Shown one piece after another: positions 15,370-23,834 of a DNA stretch of 64,000 nt (its first letter is position 1; each line of letters opens with the position of its first letter). This DNA is from Streptomyces sp. 378 (GTDB taxonomy: Bacteria > Actinomycetota > Actinomycetes > Streptomycetales > Streptomycetaceae). The notes beneath the pieces are model-generated. The model saw only the letters and a list, made by a program, of their open reading frames with translations. It made no database searches and was not told the origin of the DNA. A program made the translations under genes and the position numbers. Where the stretch lies: contig NZ_JASKMS010000013.1 of the NCBI RefSeq assembly GCF_030124145.1, forward strand, positions 124,001 through 188,000, given 5' to 3'.

Positions 15370-18327
15370 TTGGCTTTCCAGATGCCGGACCGCGGCGGAG
15401 GCCCGACAGGGCCGCGGATGAGAGTGGGCCGCCCGTCCCGGCGTGTCCGGACCCTGCTCATGACGCTGGGCGTCCTGGCCGTTCTCGGCATGGCGTTCAC
15501 CATGTTCGCGGGCTTTTGGACGGACTGGCTCTGGTACCGGTCGGTGAACTACTCCTCGGTCTTCACCACCACCCTGTGGACCAAGATCGGGCTCTTCTTC
15601 GTCTTCGGCCTGCTGATGGCCCTGGCCGTCGGCTTCAACATCTGGCTGGCGCACCGGCTGCGTCCGCCGCTGAGCGCCATGTCGATGGAGCAGCAGAACC
15701 TCGACCGCTACCGGATGAGCATCGCGCCCTACAAGAAGTGGCTGCTGCTCGGGATCACCGCCCTGGTGGGCCTCATCGCCGGCGCCTCCGCGTCCGGCCA
15801 GTGGCGCACCTGGCTGATGTGGGTCAACGGCGTGCCCTTCGGCCAGAAGGACCCCCAGTTCAAACTGGACGTCGCCTTCTACGCCTTCGACCTGCCCTGG
15901 TACCGGTTCCTGCTCGGCTTCGGCTTCGCCGCTGCGATCCTGTCCGTGATCGCCGCCGCGCTGACGCACTACCTGTACGGCGGTCTGCGCGTCACCAGCC
16001 CCGGCGCGCGGGCCACGGCCGCGGCCACCGGGCACCTGTCGGTGCTCATCGGCGTCTTCGTGGCGCTGAAGGCGGTCGCGTACTGGCTCGACCGGTACGG
16101 GCTCGCGGTGAAGTCCAGCGACTTCAGGGCGACCGACAACTGGACGGGCCTGAGGTACGTCGACGCCAACGCCTACCTGCCGGCCAAGACGATCCTGTTC
16201 TGCATCGCCGTCATCTGCGCGCTGCTGTTCTTCGCCACCCTGTGGCGGCGCACCTGGCAGCTGCCCGTGATCGGCTTCGGCCTGATGGTGCTCTCCGCGA
16301 TTCTCATCGGCGGCCTCTACCCGGCGATCGTGCAGAAGTTCCAGGTCCAGCCGAACGAGCAGGCCAAGGAAGCGCCGTACGTCGAGAAGAACCTCGAGGC
16401 CACGCGCCAGGCGTACGGCATCGACGGCACCCAGGTCACCGACTACTCGGGCACGAGGAAGACCGAGGACAAGAGCCAGCTCCGCGACGACGTCGATTCC
16501 ACGGCGAGCATCCGGATCATGGACCCGAACATCGTCTCGCCGACGTTCCAGCAGCTCCAGCAGATCAGGAACTACTACGCGTTCCCGAACAACCTGGACG
16601 TCGACCGCTACACCAAGGACGGCAAGGACCAGGACACGGTCATCGGCCTGCGTGAGATCAACCTCGCGGGCATCCCGAAGAAGAACTGGATCAACAACCA
16701 CTTCCGGTACACCCACGGGTTCGGAGTGGTCGCCGCGGAGGGCACCAGCGCCGACGCCCAGGGCCGGCCGAACTTCACGGAGTCCGATCTGCCCTCCGAG
16801 GGCGACCTCGGCACGTACGAGCAGCGGATCTACTACGGCGAGAAGACCGAGACGTACTCGATCGTCGGCGGTCCCCAGAAGGAGATCGACTACTCCGACG
16901 ACAACGGCGAGAAGACCACCAGCTACAAGGGCGACAGCGGGGTCAACCTCTCCAACTCGATGAACCGGGCGGCGTACGCCGTGGCGTTCGGCGAGCCGCA
17001 GATCCTGTACTCCGGAGCCATCGGCGACGGTTCGCGGATCCTGTACAACCGCACGCCCAAGGAGCGCGTCGAGGCGGTCGCCCCCTGGCTGACCATCGAC
17101 GGCGACGCCTACCCGGCGGTCGTGGACGGCCGGATCCAGTGGATCGTCGACGCGTACACGACGACGAACGGCTACCCGTACTCCTCGCGTACGACGCTCG
17201 GCGACACCACGGCCGACTCGCTGACCGCCACCAACGACAGCCGAGCGGTGGTGGCCCAGCAGAACCAGGTCAACTACATCCGCAACTCGGTGAAGGCGAC
17301 CGTCGACGCGTACACCGGCCAGGTCAAGCTCTTCCAGTGGGACACCAAGGACCCCGTCCTGAAGACCTGGATGAAGGCCTTCCCGGATACGGTGGAACCC
17401 AAGAGCGAGATCTCCAAGTCGCTGATGGATCATCTGCGCTACCCCCAGGACCTGTTCAAGGTCCAGCGGGAACTGCTCACCCGCTACCACGTGAAGGACG
17501 CGACGACGTTCCTCAGCGGCAGCGAGGTCTGGCAGGTGCCGGACGACCCGACGAACCGGTCGGGCAGCGCGGTGCCGCCGTACTACCTGAGCATGAGGAT
17601 GCCCGACCAGAAGGCACAGGCGTTCTCGCTGACGACGACCTTCACGCCCAACGGCCGGGACAACCTGAGCGCGTTCATGGCGGTCGACGCCGAGGCGGGC
17701 ACCAGTGACTACGGCAAGATCAGAATCCTGAAACTGCCGACCAACACCACGGTCAACGGTCCCAAGCAGGTCCAGAGCCAGTTCAACTCCCAAGAGGACA
17801 TCGCCGAGTCGATCAGGCTCCTGAGAGGCGGTGACTCCGAGGTCGAGTACGGCAACCTGCTGACGGTGCCGCTCGACGGAGGACTGCTGTACGTGGAGCC
17901 GGTCTACGTGCGCGGTGGCGGACTGAAGTACCCGCTGCTGCGCAAGGTTTTGGTCACCTACGGAGGCGAGACCGCCTTCGAGAACACCCTCGACGAGGCC
18001 CTCAACAAGATCTTCGGAGCGGACGACCCGGCCCCCGAGCCGCCGGACACGGGCGACACGCCACCGCCGACGTCCGAGAACCCCTCGGTGCAAGCGGCCC
18101 TGGAGGACGCCCAGAAGGCGTTCGACGAGGGCCAGGAGGCACTGAAGAAGAACGACTGGGAGGCCTACGGCCGGGCGCAGAAGGACCTCGAGGACGCCCT
18201 GCAGCGGGCCGAGGACGCGCAGGCCGAGGCGAGCCGGGCGGGCGGCGCCGGGGGCGGCGAGAGCAAGCCCGGCGACAAGCCGAGCGGCAGCCCGAGCGGC
18301 AGTCCGAGTCCCAAGCCGAGCAGTTAG
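15370..18327 (+). CDS. UPF0182 family large membrane protein
   Basis: A 985-residue protein of the UPF0182/COG1615 family. The N-terminal third holds about seven membrane helices (the first at TLLMTLGVLAVLGMAFTMFAG). A large extracytoplasmic domain of about 600 residues follows. The C-terminal 100 residues form a charged helical segment (AQKAFDEGQEALKKND) and a Ser/Pro/Gly tail. TTG at 15370 is favoured because GAGGTG lies six bases upstream; GTG 15361 and ATG 15382 are alternatives in frame. The family is nearly universal in actinobacteria but has no established function. Confidence 0.92.
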   Translation: MAFQMPDRGGGPTGPRMRVGRPSRRVRTLLMTLGVLAVLGMAFTMFAGFWTDWLWYRSVNYSSVFTTTLWTKIGLFFVFGLLMALAVGFNIWLAHRLRPPLSAMSMEQQNLDRYRMSIAPYKKWLLLGITALVGLIAGASASGQWRTWLMWVNGVPFGQKDPQFKLDVAFYAFDLPWYRFLLGFGFAAAILSVIAAALTHYLYGGLRVTSPGARATAAATGHLSVLIGVFVALKAVAYWLDRYGLAVKSSDFRATDNWTGLRYVDANAYLPAKTILFCIAVICALLFFATLWRRTWQLPVIGFGLMVLSAILIGGLYPAIVQKFQVQPNEQAKEAPYVEKNLEATRQAYGIDGTQVTDYSGTRKTEDKSQLRDDVDSTASIRIMDPNIVSPTFQQLQQIRNYYAFPNNLDVDRYTKDGKDQDTVIGLREINLAGIPKKNWINNHFRYTHGFGVVAAEGTSADAQGRPNFTESDLPSEGDLGTYEQRIYYGEKTETYSIVGGPQKEIDYSDDNGEKTTSYKGDSGVNLSNSMNRAAYAVAFGEPQILYSGAIGDGSRILYNRTPKERVEAVAPWLTIDGDAYPAVVDGRIQWIVDAYTTTNGYPYSSRTTLGDTTADSLTATNDSRAVVAQQNQVNYIRNSVKATVDAYTGQVKLFQWDTKDPVLKTWMKAFPDTVEPKSEISKSLMDHLRYPQDLFKVQRELLTRYHVKDATTFLSGSEVWQVPDDPTNRSGSAVPPYYLSMRMPDQKAQAFSLTTTFTPNGRDNLSAFMAVDAEAGTSDYGKIRILKLPTNTTVNGPKQVQSQFNSQEDIAESIRLLRGGDSEVEYGNLLTVPLDGGLLYVEPVYVRGGGLKYPLLRKVLVTYGGETAFENTLDEALNKIFGADDPAPEPPDTGDTPPPTSENPSVQAALEDAQKAFDEGQEALKKNDWEAYGRAQKDLEDALQRAEDAQAEASRAGGAGGGESKPGDKPSGSPSGSPSPKPSS

Positions 18328-18384
18328 GGCTCTGGCCTGGTCAAATGCCCATCCCGCGCCGTGATACGGTTGTGAACACAACGG

Positions 18385-18458
18385 CGCGGGGTGGAGCAGC
18401 TCGGTAGCTCGCTGGGCTCATAACCCAGAGGTCGCAGGTTCAAATCCTGTCCCCGCTA
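18385..18458 (+). tRNA. Initiator tRNA-fMet (CAT), copy 1
   Basis: A 74-nt cloverleaf with CAT anticodon in CTCATAA. The three consecutive G:C pairs in the anticodon stem (GGG/CCC) and the mismatched first acceptor position (C1 against T72) are initiator hallmarks. The 3' CCA is not encoded. The mature sequence is identical to the gene at 21002-21075. Confidence 0.97.
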
Positions 18459-18492
18459 CTGAAGTCGCGATGTCCGAGCGACAGAGTGACAC

Positions 18493-18529
18493 CGAAGGCC
18501 CGGATTCCACACAGGAATCCGGGCCTTCG
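18493..18529 (+). terminator. Terminator after tRNA-fMet copy 1
   Basis: A perfect 16-bp stem (18493-18508 with 18514-18529) with a five-base loop, 34 bases after the tRNA. Confidence 0.88.
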
Positions 18530-18694
18530 TGATGTGTGTGAACGCATGTGCTGGCGCAGGCTGTGGCCGTGCCGCCGGGGGGAGTTGGGCAATCTGTGTT
18601 TGACTTGTCTCTCTGTGGGCATGTCGACAAAACGCTGAAGTGACCTCACTGGCTGCGGTATACGAGGTGTACCCAGGTTGCAGGTGGTGCGACG

Positions 18695-20527
18695 ATGGAC
18701 GTTATGGGGGACAAGGCAACTCTGTTCGAGACAGGGCGTTTTGTGCAGCCTTCCAGCCGGGAGGACACCGAGACCCCGGACGAGACCGGGGAGATCGCCG
18801 ACGAGGCGGCCGAGGAGCTGCGTCAGCGGCTCGCAGCGGAGGCCGGCGACGTCGAGGCGATGAGTGTCCTCGGGGCCATGTTGCTGCGCCGCGGTGATCT
18901 CGACGGTGCCGAGCCTCATCTGCGTGCCGCCACAGCTGCGGGCGACCGGGCGGCCGCCAACAATCTGGGAGTCCTCCTGCACCAGCGGGGGTACGCCGAC
19001 GAGGCCGCCGGATGGTGGCGGATCGCCGCCGTCGCCGGATCCACGGCGGCCGCGCACGCCCTCGGCCGGCACCACCGCGAGCGGGGCGACGAGCCCGCCG
19101 CCGAGTACTGGCTGCGCCAGTCCGCCGAGCAGGGCCACACCCTGGGCGCGTACGCGCTCGCCGATCTGCTGGAGCACCGCGGGGACGCCGCGGCCGAGCA
19201 GTGGATGCGGGTCGCGGCCGAGCGCGGGCACCGGGAGGCGGCCTACCGGCTGGCACGGGCCCTGGACCGGAAGGCGACGCGGGAGGCCGACGGCGACAAC
19301 GGTGTCCAGGGGGCCGACGGGGCCGACGGGGCCGAGCAGTGGTACCGGCAGGCCGCCGCGCGCGGCCACCGGCGGGCCGCGCTGCACCTCGGGACGATCC
19401 TGGAGAGGCGCGGCGAGCTCAAGGAGGCCGGGCGCTGGTACCTGACCTCCGCCAAGGACGGCGAGGCACGGGCCGCCTGCGCGCTGGGCTTCCTGCTGCG
19501 GGACGCGGGCGACACCGAGAACGCCGCCGTCTGGTGGCTGCGGGCCGCCCAGGACGGTGACGGCAACGCGGCGAACGCGCTGGGCGCGCTGCACGCCGAG
19601 CGGGGCGAGACCCAGACCGCCGAGCGCTGGTACCGGGCCGCGATGGACGCGGGCGACGTCAACGGCGCGTACAACCTCGGCCTGCTCTGCGCCGAGCAGG
19701 GGCGCACCCCGCAGGCCGAGCAGTGGTACCGGCGCGCGGCCTACGCCGGGCACCGGGAGGCCGCGAACGCGCTGGCGATCCTGTTGCTGCGGGCCGGTGA
19801 CGAGACGGGCGCGGAGCCCTGGTTCTCCAAGGCCGCGGAGGCCGGGAGCGTGGACGCCGCCTTCAACCTCGGCATCCTGCATGCCGGACGGGGCGAGGAG
19901 CGGGCCGCGCTGCGCTGGTACGAGCGTGCCGCCGCGGCCGGGCACACCGAGGCGGCGCTCCAGGTCGGTATGGCGAGGCTGCGGGGCGGCGACGAGCAGG
20001 AGGCCGAGCGGCACCTGCGGTGTGCGGCCGGGGGCGGGAGCGCCGAGGCCGCGTACCGGCTGGCGACCGTGCTCGACGCGCGTCGGCCACCGGAGCCCGC
20101 GCACGAGCTCGGGGAGCCCGTGCACCGGCGGAGTGAGTGTGAGGAGTGGTACGAGCGGGCGGCCTCCCAGGGGCATCGACGGGCGCAGGTCCGGGTCGGC
20201 ATGCTGGCGGCGGCCCGGGGCGATGTCGTCGAGGCGGCTCGATGGTACCGGGAGGCTGCCGAGGCCGGGTCCCGCAACGGGGCGTTCAATCTCGGGCTGC
20301 TGCTGGCCCGGGAGGGGAGCGAGCCGGAGGCGGCGGTCTGGTGGACACGGGCGGCTGACGCGGGGCACGGGCGGGCCGCGTTGCGGCTTGCCCTGGTCTA
20401 CGCGCGTCGGGGTGAGCTGGCGGAAGGGCAGCGCTGGGCGGACCGGGCCGTGTCACTGGGCCCGGCGTCGGTCACCGAGAGGGCGGAGCGGTTGAGGGAC
20501 GCGTTGCGCCAGGAGCTGTCGGCCTGA
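18695..20527 (+). CDS. Sel1-like (TPR-type) repeat protein
   Basis: A 610-residue soluble protein made almost entirely of Sel1-like repeats of about 36 residues. The pattern A-x-W-x-R-x-A-A-x-x-G-x-x-x-A is seen more than a dozen times (for example AERWYRAAMDAGDVNGAYNLG and AEQWYRRAAYAGHREAANALA). The first 50 residues are acidic and non-repetitive. Sel1 repeats build superhelical scaffolds for protein complexes, so a scaffold or adaptor role is likely; there is no enzymatic domain. ATG 18695 is used; ATG 18704 is also possible. The gene sits alone between two identical initiator tRNA genes. Confidence 0.92.
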   Translation: MDVMGDKATLFETGRFVQPSSREDTETPDETGEIADEAAEELRQRLAAEAGDVEAMSVLGAMLLRRGDLDGAEPHLRAATAAGDRAAANNLGVLLHQRGYADEAAGWWRIAAVAGSTAAAHALGRHHRERGDEPAAEYWLRQSAEQGHTLGAYALADLLEHRGDAAAEQWMRVAAERGHREAAYRLARALDRKATREADGDNGVQGADGADGAEQWYRQAAARGHRRAALHLGTILERRGELKEAGRWYLTSAKDGEARAACALGFLLRDAGDTENAAVWWLRAAQDGDGNAANALGALHAERGETQTAERWYRAAMDAGDVNGAYNLGLLCAEQGRTPQAEQWYRRAAYAGHREAANALAILLLRAGDETGAEPWFSKAAEAGSVDAAFNLGILHAGRGEERAALRWYERAAAAGHTEAALQVGMARLRGGDEQEAERHLRCAAGGGSAEAAYRLATVLDARRPPEPAHELGEPVHRRSECEEWYERAASQGHRRAQVRVGMLAAARGDVVEAARWYREAAEAGSRNGAFNLGLLLAREGSEPEAAVWWTRAADAGHGRAALRLALVYARRGELAEGQRWADRAVSLGPASVTERAERLRDALRQELSA

Positions 20528-20561
20528 GGCGGGGCCGGGCGGGGCTGGGCCGGGCCGCATG

Positions 20562-20741
20562 GTGCCCGGTGTCGGCGTGAGAGCTGGGCTGTGTGGTGCT
20601 GGATGTCGATACGGAGGGTCGGGCTCCCCGGTGTCGGGTGGGGCTGGGCCGCGCGGTGCTCGACGTCGGAACGGGGGTCGGGCTGCCCGGTGTCGGGTGA
20701 GGGCTGGGCTGCGCGGTGCTCGACGTCGATACGGAGGTCGG
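20562..20741. repeat. 60-bp tandem repeat array downstream of the Sel1 gene
   Basis: Two full units (20581-20640, 20641-20700) are preceded by a partial one (from about 20562) and followed by a third partial one (20701-20741). The period is exactly 60 bp with roughly 85-90% identity. The array occupies the gap between the Sel1 gene and the second tRNA (20528-21001), where I see no convincing gene. Because 60 is a multiple of three, several frames stay open across it and give spurious ORFs. Confidence 0.88.
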
Positions 20742-20750
20742 TGCAGCGTG

Positions 20751-20779
20751 GTGCCAGTGCCAGTGCCAGTGCCAGTGCA
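20751..20779. repeat. GTGCCA hexanucleotide microsatellite
   Basis: Four perfect GTGCCA units plus a partial fifth, next to the 60-bp array. The following sequence (20790-20850) is also rich in repeated CCGTGCCG/GTGCCGGTGC-like words. Confidence 0.85.
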
Positions 20780-21001
20780 GGAGGCCGTGACGCGCCCGTG
20801 CCCGTGCCGGCGCGCGTGCCATGCCGGTGCAGGCGCCTGCACCGGCACCCCGCAGCAGCCGTGCCGAGACCGGCGGCGGGTTGCGCGGCCCGGTTCGCCG
20901 CGAGGCCGAAGCCGGGCCGGTGGCCTCGCAGCGCGGCGAACCGCTCGCCGTGAAGCGATTTGCATCCGTCCTCGTCATTGACGTAACGTTGCATTCATCG
21001 A

Positions 21002-21075
21002 CGCGGGGTGGAGCAGCTCGGTAGCTCGCTGGGCTCATAACCCAGAGGTCGCAGGTTCAAATCCTGTCCCCGCTA
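21002..21075 (+). tRNA. Initiator tRNA-fMet (CAT), copy 2
   Basis: A 74-nt tRNA identical in sequence to copy 1 at 18385-18458, with the same initiator features (GGG/CCC anticodon stem, C1-T72 mismatch). The two genes have different terminators, so the identity ends a few bases past the tRNA. Confidence 0.97.
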
Positions 21076-21082
21076 CTGAAGG

Positions 21083-21124
21083 CCTGAGGCCGGAATCCGA
21101 AAGGGTTCCGGCCTCAGGTGTTTT
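21083..21124 (+). terminator. Terminator after tRNA-fMet copy 2
   Basis: A GC-rich stem pairing 21083 onward with bases ending at 21118 (15-16 bp with small asymmetries) is followed by TGTTTT. Confidence 0.88.
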
Positions 21125-21225
21125 CCACGGTCATGCCCCCGTCGCCACGGGCCTGAAGAGTGCCGAATCGGCGGGCGGCACAAAGCCCCGGCACCCATCG
21201 GTGCCGGGGCTTGTCAGGCGGAGTG

Positions 21226-21642
21226 CTAAGCGGCCGCGCAGTTCGGGCAGACGCCGCGGTACGTCACCTCGACGTCCGAGACCGTGAAGCCGAAGCGTTC
21301 GGTGTCGGGGAGGTCCGCCAGCGGGTTGCCGATCGGGTGGACGTCCCGGATCGCGCCGCACTGGGCGCAGACCAGGTGGTGGTGCGGCTGGTGGGCGTTC
21401 GGGTCGTACCGCTTGGCGCGCTGGTCGGTGGACACCTCCAGCACCTCGCCGAGGGTCACGAGCTCACCGAGGGTGTTGTACACGGTCGCCCGGGAGATCT
21501 CGGGGAGCTTGGCGACGGCCCGGGCGTGGACCTCGTCGGCCGTCAGATGGACGTGTTCGCCGTCGAGGACCTCGGCCACGACGCGCCGCTGCGCGGTCAT
21601 CCGCCATCCGCGTCCGCGCAGGCGTTCCAGAAGGTCACTCAT
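21226..21642 (-). CDS. Fur-family peroxide-type repressor
   Basis: A 138-residue Fur/PerR-family regulator. The N-terminal winged helix includes RATVYNTLGELVTLGEV. The HHHLVCAQCG metal motif and the C-terminal CPNC zinc cysteines are present. It is divergently transcribed from a catalase gene with a palindromic operator in between, the arrangement of CatR-type repressors of the major catalase in Streptomyces. The expected role is peroxide-sensitive repression of the catalase and of itself by oxidation of metal-bound His. ATG 21642 is used; a GTG two codons upstream is also possible. Confidence 0.92.
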   Translation of the reverse strand: MSDLLERLRGRGWRMTAQRRVVAEVLDGEHVHLTADEVHARAVAKLPEISRATVYNTLGELVTLGEVLEVSTDQRAKRYDPNAHQPHHHLVCAQCGAIRDVHPIGNPLADLPDTERFGFTVSDVEVTYRGVCPNCAAA

Positions 21643-21705
21643 GGCCACCAGCCTAACAGCTAAGGGGACCAGGTCCCGAACAGGTGTGAGTTTAGAGTCC
21701 CACTT

Positions 21706-21732
21706 GCTTTAGACATTGTCTATTGTAGGATC
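21706..21732. promoter_or_regulatory. Candidate Fur/CatR-type operator between repressor and catalase
   Basis: The sequence contains the dyad TAGACA-TTGTCTA (21710-21722) in an AT-rich patch unlike the surrounding GC-rich DNA. It sits 66 bases before the catalase start. It should overlap the promoters of both divergent genes. Confidence 0.75.
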
Positions 21733-21787
21733 GAGATCGGCTTTGGCCAAGGGACAGGACTGGTCAGGAATGGTGCAGGAGGCGCAC

Positions 21788-23239
21788 GTGACGCAGGGAC
21801 CGCTTACGACGGAGGCCGGGGCCCCGGTGGCCGACAACCAGAACAGCGAGACCGCGGGTATCGGCGGCCCGGTGCTCGTCCAGGACCAGCTCCTGCTGGA
21901 GAAGCTGGCCCACTTCAACCGCGAGCGCATCCCGGAGCGCGTGGTGCACGCCCGCGGCGCGGGTGCGTACGGCACGTTCACGGTGACCGCCGATGTCACC
22001 CCGTACACGCGCGCCGCGTTCCTCTCCGAAATCGGCAAGCAGACCGAGGTCTTCCTGCGTTTCTCGACGGTGGCCGGCAACCTGGGCGCGGCGGACGCGG
22101 TCCGCGACCCGCGGGGCTTCGCCCTGAAGTTCTACACCGAGGAGGGCAACTACGACCTCGTCGGCAACAACACCCCGGTGTTCTTCATCAAGGACGCCAT
22201 CAAGTTCCCGGACTTCATCCACACCCAGAAGCGCGACCCGTACACCGGCTCGACCGAGGCGGACAACGTCTGGGACTTCTGGAGCCTGTCGCCCGAGTCC
22301 ACGCACCAGGTGACCTGGCTGTTCGGCGACCGCGGCATCCCGGCCTCCTACCGCCACATGGACGGCTTCGGCTCGCACACCTTCCAGTGGAGCAACGAGG
22401 CCGGCGAGGCCTTCTGGGTGAAGTACCACTTCAAGACCGACCAGGGCATCAGGAACCTGACCAGCGCGCAGGCCGCCCGGCTCGCCGGTGAGGACCCCGA
22501 CTCCCACCAGCGCGACCTGCGCCAGGCCATCGAGCGGGGCGAGTACCCGACGTGGACCGTCGGCGTGCAGATCATGCCGGTGGCCGAGGCGGCGACGTAC
22601 CGCTTCAACCCGTTCGATCTGACCAAGGTCTGGCCGCACGCGGACTACCCGGTCGTCGAGATCGGCAAGCTGGAGCTCAATCGCAACCCGGAGAACATCT
22701 TCGCCGAGGTCGAGCAGTCGATCTTCAGCCCCGCCCACTTCGTACCGGGCATCGGGCCCTCCCCGGACAAGATGCTCCAGGGCCGCCTCTTCGCCTACGG
22801 TGACGCCCACCGCTACCGCGTCGGCATCAACGCCGACCACCTGCCGGTGAACCGTCCGCACGCCACCGTCGCGCGGACCAATTCCCGTGACGGATACCTC
22901 TACGACGGCCGACACGCGGGTGCGAAGAACTACGAGCCGAACAGCTTCGGCGGCCCGTCGCAGACGGACCGTCCGCTGTGGTCCGCCACTGCCGTGAGCG
23001 GCGCGACGGGCAACCACCCCACTCCGGTGCACGCCGAGGACGACGACTTCGTGCAGGCGGGCAACCTCTACCGGCTGATGGGCGAGGACGAGAAAGAGCG
23101 CCTGATCGCCAACCTGGCGGGCTTCATCGCCAAGGTCTCGCGTGACGACATCGTCGAGCGGGCGATCGACAACTTCCGTCGGGCCGACGGAGACTACGGC
23201 AAGCGGCTGGAGGTCGCGGTCCAGGCCCTGCGCGGCTGA
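21788..23239 (+). CDS. Monofunctional heme catalase
   Basis: A 483-residue small-subunit catalase. The distal His lies in ERVVHARGAGAYG near residue 50. The distal Asn lies in VGNNTPVFF, and the proximal heme Tyr in RLFAYGDAHRYRVG. Length and the lack of a C-terminal flavodoxin-like domain place it in the small-subunit group. It decomposes hydrogen peroxide in the cytoplasm. The GTG at 21788 has a perfect AGGAGG five bases upstream; longer in-frame starts lack this. A strong bidirectional terminator follows. It may correspond to the major catalase (catA type), but I do not assign the symbol. Confidence 0.95.
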   Translation: MTQGPLTTEAGAPVADNQNSETAGIGGPVLVQDQLLLEKLAHFNRERIPERVVHARGAGAYGTFTVTADVTPYTRAAFLSEIGKQTEVFLRFSTVAGNLGAADAVRDPRGFALKFYTEEGNYDLVGNNTPVFFIKDAIKFPDFIHTQKRDPYTGSTEADNVWDFWSLSPESTHQVTWLFGDRGIPASYRHMDGFGSHTFQWSNEAGEAFWVKYHFKTDQGIRNLTSAQAARLAGEDPDSHQRDLRQAIERGEYPTWTVGVQIMPVAEAATYRFNPFDLTKVWPHADYPVVEIGKLELNRNPENIFAEVEQSIFSPAHFVPGIGPSPDKMLQGRLFAYGDAHRYRVGINADHLPVNRPHATVARTNSRDGYLYDGRHAGAKNYEPNSFGGPSQTDRPLWSATAVSGATGNHPTPVHAEDDDFVQAGNLYRLMGEDEKERLIANLAGFIAKVSRDDIVERAIDNFRRADGDYGKRLEVAVQALRG

Positions 23240-23266
23240 ACTCCAGCGCTGGACCGCTTGCTGTGG

Positions 23267-23305
23267 CGGACGGGCCGGGTCCCTTTCGGGGGCCCGGCCC
23301 GTCCG
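23267..23305. terminator. Bidirectional terminator between catalase and CBS gene
   Basis: A long GC stem of about 17 bp (23267-23283 with 23288-23305) and a TTTC loop between convergent genes. It ends six bases before the CBS stop. Confidence 0.85.
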
Positions 23306-23310
23306 CGCGC

Positions 23311-23703
23311 TCATGCCGGAACGCGCTGACGCGCGGGTGCCCAGCAGCGGATGATGTCGCGGACCGAGACGATGCCGGTCGGTTCCCCGCCGTCCAGCAC
23401 GATGAGGTGCCGGAAGCCGCCGTGTGCCATGGCGCTCGCCGCCTCCTCCAGGGTCCAGGTCGGAGCGGCGAAGACGACGTCGGTGGTGGTGTGGGCGTGG
23501 GCGCGTTCGGTATCCGGGTCCTGGCCCAGACCGACGGAGTTGAGGACGTCGCGTTCGGTGAGGATGCCGATGCCGCCGGCGTCGGGGTCGTGGACCACGG
23601 CCGCCCCGACCTTGCGCGCGGACATCAGCGCGGCGGCCTGGCGCAGCGTGTGGGTCGGGCCGATGGTGAGGACGACAGTGCTCATGGCGTCACGGACGAG
23701 CAT
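23311..23703 (-). CDS. Two-CBS-domain protein
   Basis: A 130-residue protein of two tandem CBS domains and nothing else. The first runs from LVRDAMSTVVLTIGPTHTL to GILTERDVL, the second from TTTDVVFAAPTWTLEEA to GIVSVRDIIR. Stand-alone CBS pairs bind adenine nucleotides and act as energy or nucleotide sensors on partner proteins. No partner is evident next door. ATG 23703 has AGGAGG upstream. The surrounding gaps are short and it appears monocistronic. Confidence 0.92.
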   Translation of the reverse strand: MLVRDAMSTVVLTIGPTHTLRQAAALMSARKVGAAVVHDPDAGGIGILTERDVLNSVGLGQDPDTERAHAHTTTDVVFAAPTWTLEEAASAMAHGGFRHLIVLDGGEPTGIVSVRDIIRCWAPARQRVPA

Positions 23704-23834
23704 GGATGGAGCCACCTCCTGGGAGTCTCCCCGCCGTTCGTTCAGGGTTTCACAAATTCACAAGTGGGGGGGGACTCTCAGAGTGGCAGGTAAAGGGAGG
23801 GTCAACAAGGGGGCGCTCGGAAACAACGGGGGGC

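Noticed and set aside
15343..18381. A 1012-codon ORF antisense to the UPF0182 gene
   Set aside because: Composition is Arg/Val/His-rich without domains. It is a typical high-GC shadow of the real coding strand.
20562..20779. A CRISPR array
   Set aside because: Repeats are contiguous with no unique spacers, and no cas gene is in the window.
20398..20994. Long minus-strand ORFs with repeated protein sequence over the 60-bp array
   Set aside because: They exist only because the repeat period is divisible by three. Composition is Pro/Arg/His-rich, there is no ribosome site, and several frames are open at once.
18385..21124. An integrated element using tRNA-fMet as attachment site
   Set aside because: Between and beside the two tRNA copies there is no integrase, excisionase or replication gene, and the repeat is a full-length tRNA instead of a 3' fragment.
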